Below, one piece after another: positions 47,841 to 58,132 of a DNA stretch of 64,000 nt (position 1 is the stretch's first letter; every line of letters starts with the position of its first letter). The stretch comes from Isoetes taiwanensis (taxonomy: Eukaryota; Streptophyta; Lycopodiopsida; Isoetales; Isoetaceae). Both the position numbers and the translations under genes were made by a program. The DNA is taken from contig JAJEKV010000015.1 of assembly GCA_021234155.1 (NCBI GenBank), forward strand, positions 1,832,852-1,896,851, in the 5' to 3' direction. The notes below the pieces were generated by a model that did not search any database, was not told the DNA's origin, and worked only from the letters and a program-made list of their open reading frames with translations.

Positions 47841-50499
47841 TTGGCGCCTCATGCCGGGGTCTCTTGGGCTCATGATCACTCTCTTGTAGTTTTCAAGAAA
47901 AAATTTGGTTCTACATCGACACTGTCTTCAATCATCATCTCTGCTATATCTGCCCACGTTTTCAAAAAAAGGGGCGAACTAAGATTGTTATTTGTCACAT
48001 TTGGGTTCATTATCCACATTGTTTTTGCTCTCCATACTCTGTTCTGTACTCTGTTCTGTTTTGTGTAAACATTCAAGCCAGGAGCATATAATTGTTCCAT
48101 TTATTTGCGTTCAGCATCGACACATTTTATTTTTTCTATCCTGTGTGCTCACATTCAAACCAAGGAGCAACATTTCTTCTGCGACATGATTGCCACAGGC
48201 GGTACAATTATGTTTTTTTGGGTGCAGACACAAGCAACACCAAATCTTGGTTCAATTTCGGCATACTAACCAGGGAAAATTTTAAGGGACCTGTAATTTT
48301 GTATAAGTATAATGAATTGGCCATTCCTTGTAAAATATGACCCCAAAAATGTAGCCTGAACTGGCCATTTTTCCTATTTTTTTTTCTAATGTGGCTGCAA
48401 CCCAATTGGCAATTTTTGAACCAAACATCTAATAATGTGTAGCTCAAATGGCGATTTTTAGCTAGATTCTTATTAAATATAGAGCTAGTTGCCCAAACAT
48501 AAAGAAGTCGTTGTGTTTAAGTTACATGTTGTATGAATTTGAATTCATACCCCATGTATTTCAATAACAGATTGCTGGTGGGAGAATTGGAAATCGGATG
48601 CCGGAGTCTTCGTAAAGAGGATTGAAAAGTACCTCGACGTTAGATTTTCCAAAAGAGTGGGATTATTCTTAGTTGGTAGATATATTTAGGAATAAAAATT
48701 TCTAGTAATGTTTGCCCCCCATAAGTGACGAATTTATGAGGAGGCCTCTTAATGAGTTAAGATTTGGCGAACTTAAGGCATTACAGGAATTGGCCAAGTG
48801 GACTAAATGGCCATTCCATAAGCATATCTAGTTCTCCCTTAGAACTAAATTGGCCCCAAAGTCGATACCACTCCAATTAACAAACATCTAATTGGCCATT
48901 CTAATGTCATAATAGGCAATAAAGTGCCACGAAATGGCGAATCTGCAGGTAGTCCGTAGGTAAGGCATCCTACTCAAGCCGGCCGTCGCATTTTGCCTGA
49001 ACCTGTAATTTGTGGCCAAATGGCCCGCCGGGGCCACTAAAATTTTCGCTGATACTAACATCGCATCCATGAGACTTTCGCTCCTCTGAGTTCTATTCGT
49101 TACTATTTTTTTTTGTAGTTCACCCATTCCAAAGCAAAATATCATCCAATTTTGGGGTTCTACCATTGACACTTTCTCAGATTCTCATCCTTGGTATTTG
49201 CCCACTGTAGCAAGGGGCAGAACGGGTTTTTGGCCACAACAGCCTTATTTTGTGGGCTGCAACTCTGTTTTACCATAGAGCTTCTACCTGCGTCCTTGTT
49301 CTCCCCTGCATCGATTCTTCGAAATATTATCAGACTCTGCCTATCCTCAGCAAAAGGGGCAAATTTTGGGGCAGCAAGCTACGGAATTTCCACAAAAAAG
49401 ATGCCCAACGGCTCTCAGTCTAGTTCTCCTCTCTGCAAGAAATCTTGGAGCAACCTTGGTTTAAGATTATATTTCGGGTTTTTTTCACAAGATAGGAGCT
49501 TGGCCTTGTTTCCGACAAGCCATCATCGCCCAATCAAACAGATTTCTGCTCTTGAGCTGGGACTCAGAAGTTTTTATAGCAATAGCTTCCACTGAACCTC
49601 GATATTGAGCTCCAAGAACACCAAGCCTGGCAAACATCCTTCAGTTATGGGGCTGGGTCGAGCTATCCCTAACATTTAATGTTTGGACGAATCAACCCCA
49701 CATCTTGCTCTGCTTTTCTGGAGAGTTTTCCTCAGCCCACCATGATCGAATCATTTTCGGTCTTCAGCATAAGATTCACCCATAAGCTTACTCTGTTTTC
49801 TGGGCAGGATATCCTACAAGTCTACAGCTTCAGCTTCAACCTTCACGACCAGTAAAGTCTCCGTCCTGAAAGAAAAAAGACTCGCCATTTTTGTAGCAAA
49901 ATTCTGTTCAATTTTCAACATGCAGCAGCATCTTCCAACCACACTCGATTCTTTACTCATTCTTCAGGGGACCATATCCGGCAACGTATTTGCGCCACAA
50001 GAAATCCCCAACCACACAGCAGATTATCTCTCAGAATTTTTCTGTGCTTTCTTCAAAGCTCTCCCCTTTGTGGCCCGAACAATCTCCAGTCATGCAGATG
50101 TATCTTTTCGCAAGCATTCGAAGCACAACTAAATCTTTCATCCGGCACATACCTCTCTCTGTGCTTCATCGACCTTCAAAAAATTGCCAAAATCGAAGCC
50201 CTCCAGTCACAGGCCGACTGGTTTCGCCCAGATCATAGCATTTTTGCATCTACAAGGGTTTCCCAACCGTTCGTCATTCCGGCAGACCATCACACCACAA
50301 TATGTGAAGCCCTTGAGAACTTCCACGACAAACAAGCAACTAGGACCACGGCTCGTCATAGCATGGCCCATCCCTCAAAAACTTCAACGACCCACGGCCT
50401 TGGCTTCACAGAGTCTCCATGACACGACCTTTCTGCAACTCTCACGGCACTCAAGCTTCAGGGTGTGCTGCTCTCACCACGGCCCTGTAAGTCTGTCTG

Positions 50500-51180
50500 T
50501 CCACGGCCATCACGGCGTGGCCTCTCTGCCCTCAAAACCTCTTCCGTCGGAGCACCAGAGACCCCACGGCCCCCCACGGCGTGGCCTCAGCAACAGAGAC
50601 CCCACGGCCCCTCATGGCGTGGGCTCGCCATTGGAGACCCCAAAGGCCCATCACGGCGTGGCCTCTTCGCCTTCAGAACCCCACGGTCTGGACTACCCAC
50701 CACTTTTTTTACGACGACACTTTAGGGCCCACGGCCCCTCACGGGTCTGGCACCCGCTTTGGCGTGAGGCCCACCCGCCATAAAAAAAGGGGTGACACTT
50801 GGCACTTAGATCATTCAACATGGGCAACAATCTTTGGTATTTTCCACCTTTTCTTTTCTTGATCAGGTTTTTTCTCTTACCAACCGAGTCCTACATATGG
50901 CGTGCCTCTAAACAAATGGTGCACCCTTTCATACATCAATCTTACATGGCCCAACGGCATGTTAAGACCATTCTTGAGCTATTGGATGCACAAATTGATC
51001 ACAGCCCCTTGGCGTGATTTTTCACTGGTGACTTTTTGCCTCTTTGTCCAATTTTTGAGGCATCATGCCTTTGAGGTACAATTTCATCGACCCATGATTC
51101 CATACCCATCAATGCAACAACCTCACAGCCCAACGGCGTGAGTTCATCAAACTTGTCACGGCCCATCACGGCGTGACTTC
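50500..51180. repeat. Degenerate CACGGCGTGG repeats in the LARD interior
   Basis: CACGGCGTGG or one-base variants occur at about 50511, 50575, 50613, 50652, 51131 and 51167, many preceded by CCCACGGCCC. Further GGCGTG copies extend to 51550. This part is much richer in C than the flanks. Confidence 0.75.
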
Positions 51181-51914
51181 GAGCACCACTTTAGACGCAA
51201 GAAGTCTTTGGAACATATTCTTGGCATGTTTTGGGGGACGCCTCATCTTTTGCCGCATTCTTGGAGATCTTCTTTGCACCCTTGTACCAACAAACCTCAT
51301 ACAGCCCTATGGCGTGTGTGGGCCTTTTTCAGCACTCTTAGGTCAACAATCAAGCTTACCTCATCGACCCAAATACAGGGCGTTTGAGAGACAACCTTTT
51401 TCAATCCATCTCGACCGTCCATAATACATAGTGGTTGAGCCTCTTTCAAGTTCAACAAATGGCGTGAAGATGACTTATGGCCTTCCGCCCCTTCAATTTT
51501 CAACTTCTTCAAGTTCAACTATTTGCTCAAACTCTTTCAAGTTCAACACATGGCGTGAAGATGACTTAGGGCCTTCCGCCCCTTCAACAACTTTTGTTTC
51601 CACATTTTTTGTTCAACAAGACACTTTGATTGGCGCATGTATTCGGAGCTAGTGGCAAGCTCTATGAGAAGTGATGACAGCCCTCTCAACCTTAGATTTG
51701 ACTTCTATGGATTTAAAGAAGCTCGTGGCAAGCTCAAGAGAAGTGGTGACAGCCTTCTCAACCTCTCATGATTTTTGTACTTCATCGACATTGGCATTTT
51801 TGGATCAAGACTTTTTGGCGACATTGTCCTTATTTCGCCTCACTTTGGCCACTGTTGTAAATGTTTAACCTGATGTTATAAAGGTTCTACATAGTTTGGT
51901 TTGGTGGGGGGGAG

Positions 51915-52362
51915 TGTTAGCCCTTTGGGCTAAACATATGTATGAGTGGCATAGGCCACATGTATTTATCACATTGGACCACTTGATCTAGAGCCCAGAT
52001 TTAGCCCACATATGTGGTAGGTGGCATAGGCCACATGTATTTGTCATATTGGACCCCACAATCTATGGCCCAGATTTAGCCTAGATCTGTGGTAGGTGAG
52101 ATGTCAGTTAGGGTTAGGGTTTTGCTCTACTATTTAGAGAGAGTATTTCCTCTCATTGTTTAGGCTTTTGCTCACGTTTTGGAGCACCTCCTTTTGGAGC
52201 ATCAATATGATTCTGTTTTGTTCATTCTTTGCTTTGTTCTTGTTCTTGGAGTCTCTTCCTACTTTCTTTAATTGATTCATGAGCATTTGTGGCAGCCTTG
52301 TGGCATCCGGCAGTCATGGGCTGCTGCTGCAAGGTGCATGCCAAGAACTCAAAAAATCAACA
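51915..52362 (+). repeat. Right LTR of the LARD-like element
   Basis: It is collinear with the left LTR over its whole length, with few substitutions and small indels. It is preceded by the polypurine tract. Confidence 0.92.
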
Positions 52363-53209
52363 GCTCTGTGACTGTTCTTCGGCATTTGCATATAGTGCCT
52401 TCCAGCCTGTTGTTACTCGTAGCAAGATGCCAGTATCTTAGTGCATAGTAGAAGGAAAATCCATTCCCAAATATCTGTATGTGGGTGCCACTTCCACATT
52501 TTGCCCCCGATAACCGAGGGAGGGACTCCTTAGCTAAGGTGAGGATGATATAAGAACCACCTTAGTCTTGGCTAGGTTGATGCACATGTCAGTCGCTTGG
52601 CAGAATGTGTCTAGAGCATCGAGATGGCGCTGCATGTTTACCGGAATGTAAGTTAGGAGGTCTACATCATCAGCATATATTAGCTGTCTGGCGATCTAGT
52701 GCAAAACTTGAGCTCCATCACCCCCATTGTCAACAAGCCAGCTCTTCAACTGATCAATATAAAGCCTAAACAGTGTTGGAGAGATCTCTAGCAGACCCTG
52801 ATACTGCTATTGAATGGTTGGCGTGTCAGCAGCATTGTCTCGTATAGGTCTTTATGCTGCATTCTGAAGATCTGCAGAGACCCCCAATTGTCTTAATTGT
52901 GCCCACAGCTTTTTTCGGGGCACGGTGTCAAAGGCCTTGTAAGGCTAGAAGTAATGAATTGAAGCCCTAAATCAAGATTTAGCTCAATAATCTTAAAAAG
53001 TGAAAGTCAGGTTCAAATTCCAATGGTTTGGGGCATATTATTGATAGTAGGGTGCTTTTTTGGGACAAAATCTTATGATATATTTTTATATATTCTTTCT
53101 TAATCTTATGATATATTATATTAGAGTTTTATATATTCTTTCTTTCTTATATGCTAGGTATTCTAATTGTGAAATTTGTTAGCATGGAATACAATGCAAG
53201 TGACTTTGT

Positions 53210-54171
53210 AGGTAATTGTTGGTTTGGCAATCCTTTCTCGCTGGTGTGTGCAATCAGGATACTACATGGTGTTTGCTAGTTCCAATCCCGAGATTTTGGA
53301 ACAATATCTCGATGGTGATTTTTTACGAAAGACATGGGATGCAGTTGTCTTGGCCCAAGTTAAAACTAGTCATTATCATGCACATAGAAACCCCACTTTG
53401 GGATCAGAACCAAAGCTTATTTGCTTGTTTTCTTATCCAGGCAAAAACTTTTAGCTATTGCATCAATTCATATAGGGCCCGGGGGATTCACTTATAACAA
53501 AGGGGATATGCCATCTGCGTTCAGGGGGTAGTAAAAAACCCCCTAGTATACTGACTTATGAAAGCTATTTTAACCCCTTTAAGTATATGGTTTACCCCAA
53601 ATAGTGGTTAAAAAACCCCTAGTATGGTACGTATGCCTACGTAAAATGGTAAAAAAAACCCCTCAAGTATAACTCACATGGTTTGTACGCCCAAAACATG
53701 TGAATCCCCCGGGATATAGGGTCTCACAAGCTACGGATTAAGATACGAAGATGGGAGCGGCCACAATTGCTGCAAGAAGCGAGATTATGTATATGTTTCC
53801 AGTTATAGGTTATTGAAGATGAAACCCACACTCTTTTAAGATGTCCTGTATTTGAGATGGCCAGGAATTGTTATTTGACCTTAGCATTCCATTCCACACT
53901 CCCACAACTTCTCAGAGCATCATCTGTAATGACTTGGCATTATATATACTTGAGGTTCTAGACGCGCGTCTTCAATTGCTTAGCCCTCAATAGTCATCGT
54001 GATCTATTTATTATTTGTACTGCAAAGGTTTTTTTCTTGAGAACCTTTCGAGACAGGATTTTTTGATCCTAGTAGTAATGGTTGTACTAGCCCATTATAT
54101 GGGTTCCATGACCTCTTGGTCTTCGTGAATGTTAAAAAAAGTCTGTTATGTTCTATTCTCTTCTATTCTGT
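53210..54171 (+). mobile_element. LINE 3' fragment with tail, interrupted by a MITE
   Basis: EILEQYLDGDFLRKTWDAVV and VKTSHYHAHRNPTLGSEP (53292-53415) align with the C-terminal YLDACFLIKLWDA...HYQCHKAP of the LINE at 46.5 kb. After the MITE the 3' untranslated part (GGTTTTTTTCTTGAGAACC..., 54028-54070) leads to a degraded tail hairpin (54104-54137) and TTCTA repeats. The 5' end is truncated and the copy is dead. Confidence 0.75.
53478..53713. mobile_element. MITE, 236 bp, 14-bp perfect terminal inverted repeats, 8-bp target duplication
   Basis: CCCGGGGGATTCAC (53478) and GTGAATCCCCCGGG (ending 53713) are exact inverted repeats. ATATAGGG is repeated at 53470-53477 and 53714-53721. An 8-bp duplication fits hAT-type or similar transposases, but the ends do not start with CA. 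Inside, AAAAAACCCC(C)TAGTAT repeats occur. Non-coding. Confidence 0.92.
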
Positions 54172-55289
54172 ATTTCTGTGGCAAATACTATATACTTTGT
54201 AAATTTTGTTGAAATGAAATTAGGGTCTACGCCCAAATGCAGCGTCCAGACTGGTCGATGCATATCGATCTTGGCCTAAATACCTAAATCTGACCTCGAA
54301 TTGGGTGAGATAACTAGGGGTTCTGTCTAATGGGAAAAATATCACTGTGATTCTAAGTAAGGTTAAATTTTTAAATAGGAATATAAAATTGCCCAAATCC
54401 GGTTTTGAATAGATTTTTACGAAGGCACATGTAAAGAAATTCAATCCAAAATACTGTTCTTCCAGGTATGTATCTTTTTTATTTTGTTTTTATGCAAGTA
54501 TATGGTTTAGCTGGATTCGGGATCAAAATCCTCTTTGCTTGATTGCCCCTCCTATTTTTGCCCTTGTTTGCTCTATTTTCCTTGGACTGCAAATGGCAGT
54601 AAGTTTCAATGAACGTCTCAGCATGTGTGTCTAAATTAATCCTTTTTTTAACCTAGAAATTAGTTTGGATTTCTTCTACTCAGCTTCCTGCACCTAACTA
54701 TCATTGCCGAGAGGCTAGAAAGAAAATATTGATTGGAAAGCAAAATTAGTCGACTGGTTATATGTGTATAATCTCGAAGTAATGAAGCATGAGGCACGAT
54801 AGTGAAGTTGAGTAAAAATAGGTGTTTTGTAATAAAGCTCACCATATCCTTTTGTATTTTAACCAACCTCATAATGCATGCCTGAAGAAACTGATGGATG
54901 CCTTTGTACTTTAGGTGCAGTGATTTTTGAGCCTTCATGATGGATATCTCAATAATCCTCTTTCCCCCAATCCTTGTTCAATTCTTGGTGAGCATGTTTG
55001 ATCAAATTTAGGCTTGATTTGTGCCTAATATGCAGTTTAAGTTTTTTTCCAATGGTTTGCAAAATCTCATTTATTTCAAATGGTTTGTAAATGATATTGT
55101 ATTACATGAAATTTTCAATGGTATTTTGTGTTAATTCATTCTTAACGGTATTTGATCTTTGCAAAATACCACTTTGATATTTCATTTTTATTATTTGAGG
55201 CTTTTCCAATTATCAATGCAACCATTGTGTTACGTCTGGTATAATGTGTTTCCGTAGAACATCGTATTCTTATTTCATTTTTTTTTTCT
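54172..55289. other. AT-rich intergenic sequence
   Basis: I see no gene. The minus-strand open frame at 54660-54938 has no recognisable feature. Confidence 0.4.
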
Positions 55290-56500
55290 TTTGGATGAAG
55301 GTGGAACTCTATCACTCAAAAGTACAAAAAGAGTACATGGAGGACTCAAAACCTAGTGGAGAAAATATCCGCTAAAGCAAAACTACCCACCACATATATA
55401 ATACAGAAAAGGAGAGAGTGAATATCACTAAGAGCATAACCGACTATGAATAAATATGAATCTGAAGATAGCGCTCCCAAATGATACTCTTGACGTCATC
55501 TTTTTAAGGAAGAGAACTTATAAGCTTTTACAATATGATTGCGAGCATCACTGAGCACTTAAGTATCTGGAAAGGCATGTCCTTTGAAGATGAACAGATT
55601 TCGTCTCTTCCAGATGGACCAGATGATCTAAGCAGATGCCAAATGCCTCTTTTTCAACTTGTTCCAAGAACTAGAATAGACTAACAGTAGGACATGCTGA
55701 CTATTCAAATCAATGAAAAAGGACCAAGAAGAAACAATGCTCAATTGTCTCGTTCCTACTATAAGATAGACAACTTAGGATGGAGCAATTTATCCCATAC
55801 TCATTGCCAGACTGCTTTTCGATGATGCTCAGGGATAACTAAAGTCCATTTTGGCCGTGGAGGCAACACTTCAGGCTAAAGCAAGACAACATACATCGAA
55901 TGCAACAATTGCTCTTCCTTGACACTGTCGCGAACCATCCAAAGCTAGGGAGCCACAGCTTGTGGATTTGGAGGAAGAGTAGAAGCTACTTTTTGCCAAA
56001 TGACACGGTCCCAACAAAGGAGGAGAAACTTCAATCTAAACTCATTCCAAGTCAACAATCTTGTCCCATTATACCATGCGAATACTATCAGCACACCGAT
56101 TGCTTGTCATCGATGCTGCATCAATGGATGAACATAGGAGACCAAGGGACGATCTACCTGGCCATCACCCAAAGGGAGCCACCAACAGTTAGGTGTAGGA
56201 TCTATACGGGCCATCGGATGGAACTGAAATAAAGTGCACATTAGAATATGGAGAAAGTGGATAGAATAATGTCTATGGAAGTAGTGGCTTAATGTTGGGA
56301 GGCCAAAGGAAATGCACATCTGCAAAGACTGGTAAATGAGACGCAAACTTGGGGAATTATCAGTATTATTCAAGATCCACCATATGAACTTAGAAATGAG
56401 CACCTTGCTTTGGAGAAGAAAGTGAATCATCCCCAGCCCTCCACAAAGTTTAGGAAAAATGCACTTGGCCCAACTAATTTTAACATCAACTCCTCTTTAG
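55290..56500 (-). pseudogene. L1-like LINE C-terminal region, decayed
   Basis: On the minus strand, KLCGGLGMIHFLLQSKVLIS and KFIWWILNNTDNSPSL (56450-56350) match the 'GGLG...LL.KW.WR' block after the reverse transcriptase in plant L1-like LINEs. Further left, wording such as SGRDEICSSSKDMPF / WKRRNLFIFKG (near 55620-55560) matches the 'IWKxRNxxIF' end of the zinc-binding domain. Many stops. This is a different LINE lineage from the one at 45.8 kb. Confidence 0.6.
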
Positions 56501-56520
56501 TGCCACCTGAAATAAAATCA

Positions 56521-56930
56521 TATTTCATTTGTACAACAATCTAGGAAGGAAGGAAGGAAGGAAGTTACTTTTATCGTCCACGGAGACCAATCGGTCTATG
56601 GGAGTATTTTGTCATTTAGGTTAAGGTTTTTCAATATTTTCATACGTTTGGTATTTTAAAATTAGGGGTTCTAAGGTAATGGTCAGGATTGTGTGTATAA
56701 TGTGTTTTTGTAGAATACCGTATTCATATTCCATTTGCACAACAATCCGGGAGGGAGGAGGGGAAAGGGGAGGGAGGGGGGTGGGGGTTGATGTATTTTG
56801 TCATCTAAGTTAGGTTTTATTTCAGTATTTTGACATGTTTAGTATTCTAAAATTAGGTAGTGGTCAGGATTGTGATTTTTGAGATATATTGTATTATGCT
56901 CTCGGCCAATGGTCAAGATTTGCCGAAGTA
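56521..56930. repeat. Tandem ~206-bp duplication; one unit holds a retroposon tail, the other a G-rich tract
   Basis: The unit starting TATTTCATTTGTACAACAAT (56521) is repeated from 56727 (TATTCCATTTGCACAACAAT). In unit 1 the flank is followed by (GGAA)n (56543-56564) and the minus-form tail hairpin (56569-56601). In unit 2 the same position carries GGGAGGGAGGAGGGG and GGGGTGGGGG (56748-56788). Downstream flanks (GTATTTTGTCAT) match again. Confidence 0.8.
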
Positions 56931-57027
56931 TGAAATATGAAATGCGCTTTGGCAAAAGTGTGGTTCTGATGATGGGGGTTTGTCCTCTAGTTTTGGTTTG
57001 GGCTTATGACCCCCTTTTTGTTTGGGT

Positions 57028-57090
57028 CCCATAACCCGACTGGGTTCTCGTGGACGATAAAAAGTTTATCTTTATCTTTTATCTTTATTC
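57028..57090 (+). mobile_element. Retroposon 3' tail, (ATCTTT)n
   Basis: CCCATAACCCGACTGGGTTC, TCGTGGACGATAAAAAG, then ATCTTT repeats. The hairpin arms differ from the consensus in a compensating way (ACCC/GGGT). Confidence 0.65.
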
Positions 57091-58071
57091 CTCAAATTGT
57101 GCTGCCTCAAATCAGAGTTCAATTCACTATAAAGTACGTGTTAGCACATATTTGGAATATAGAAGCTAGAATAGAATTGAGCTTAGTTTGATTTGAGTTC
57201 AATTGCATTGGATCGAATGATATATAATGTGCTTATGGGACAATCACATGATGCTAATCTAAAGGGCAACCCTTTGATGCTTCAGCATCTTGTTAATATG
57301 GTTTTCTTCTAATTTGGTTTCTGCGTGTATTTAGGCGTAATAACTAATATTTCTAGGTTCGTAAAGAGGGGACTGTGTGATTCTGATCACATGAACTTTT
57401 TCATTGAAATTTGATGTTATTCTCTCTCTTTTTTACTTATTAATTATTGATTTTTTTTTTGTGGATTTGCGCTGCTTCACGTAGAAGAATCATGAATTGA
57501 ATTCTCATGGTCATTCATTTAAAAGTTTGCTGTTAATTACTGATGCTCCTTAATTGTTTCTTATTTATTAATTCCTTCTATAAATGCACTGGTTTGTGTG
57601 AGTTCCAAATTTAGCCTGTTTTTTAAACCTCAATTTAAGTCATCCCTTGTTTTTGTTAAGCAACCATAAAGCCCTTGTCAATCCATAATGCAAACGAAAT
57701 TTTTTCAAAGAAGTAAAGAAGATTCCTACCAATTATATTTTTTGCATATAAATTTTGCCCTTATATATAAGTAATGGATTGACATTTTTATTATTTTAAA
57801 CAATTTAAGAAACAAATACAAGATTGTCACCACACTAAGTTTGCTTATTCTTTTTTGCCATTGATATTATATACTTGGTAGGTGTTTTTTGCTTTCCAAA
57901 CATGCAAATACTATGTAATACTATCAATTTTGAATATTATTTAACTTATGCATTGCGTTGCATTCTTTTGTTTTGTTTGTGATCAACATGCAAATGTAGC
58001 TTCTTGAAGTTGAATAGATAATATGTCATACCATTAATATGATTTTACATGAACACTATATTATTATACCA
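57091..58071. other. AT-rich upstream region of the secreted-protein gene
   Basis: No gene is seen. The region near 57600-58070 may carry promoter elements of the next gene. Confidence 0.35.
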
Positions 58072-58079
58072 TATATAAG
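58072..58079 (+). promoter_or_regulatory. TATA box
   Basis: TATATAAG lies 54 bases before the ATG at 58133, giving an expected transcript start near 58100 and a short leader. Confidence 0.6.
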
Positions 58080-58132
58080 AAGGACTTCTTTTTCTATTTC
58101 ATCCTCTGGCTAGTTTTCTCATCATAAGCACA

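Larger units (their letters stand above)
47395..52362 (+). mobile_element. Non-autonomous LTR retrotransposon (LARD-like), 4968 bp, nested in the LINE
   Basis: The left LTR 47395-47840 (446 bp) and right LTR 51915-52362 (448 bp) both start TGTTAG and end ATCAACA and are highly similar. The left LTR is followed by TTGGCGCC...GCCGGGG (47841-47860), like primer sites of plant LTR elements. The right LTR is preceded by a purine tract (GGTGGGGGGGAG). The flanks ACTCT (47390-47394) and GCTCT (52363-52367) are a 5-bp target duplication with one change. The 4.07-kb interior has no gag, protease, reverse transcriptase or integrase that I can recognise in any frame, so it must be mobilised in trans. 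It lies in the reverse strand sense to the LINE it disrupts. Confidence 0.92.
45804..52945 (-). mobile_element. LINE, 5'-truncated, interrupted by a MITE and an LTR element
   Basis: LINE segments on the minus strand are 52945-52363, 47394-47287 and 46711-45804. The first holds reverse transcriptase: KAFDTVPRKKLWAQL near 52930, TLFRLYIDQLKSWLVDN near 52750, and the catalytic box QLIYADDVDLLTYIP near 52680, then INLAKTKVVLI. After the LTR element the frame resumes with VEVYDWA and then GLVMSPTTWNDLEQAQKVFL. After the MITE comes TLKQYLDACFLIKLWDANA and HYQCHKAPHWNRA (46540-46330). The 3' untranslated region ends with the conserved tail (GGCCGATTGGTCTCTG, GGACGATAAAAA; 45837-45867) and an ATTCT microsatellite (45804-45829). 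A few frameshifts and stops show it is dead, but it is the best-preserved LINE copy here and defines the family's 3' end. Confidence 0.85.

Noticed and set aside
50184-50783. 199-codon open frame in the LARD interior
   Set aside because: It overlaps other frames of similar length over the CACGGCGTGG repeats, has no domain, and the composition is driven by the repeat.
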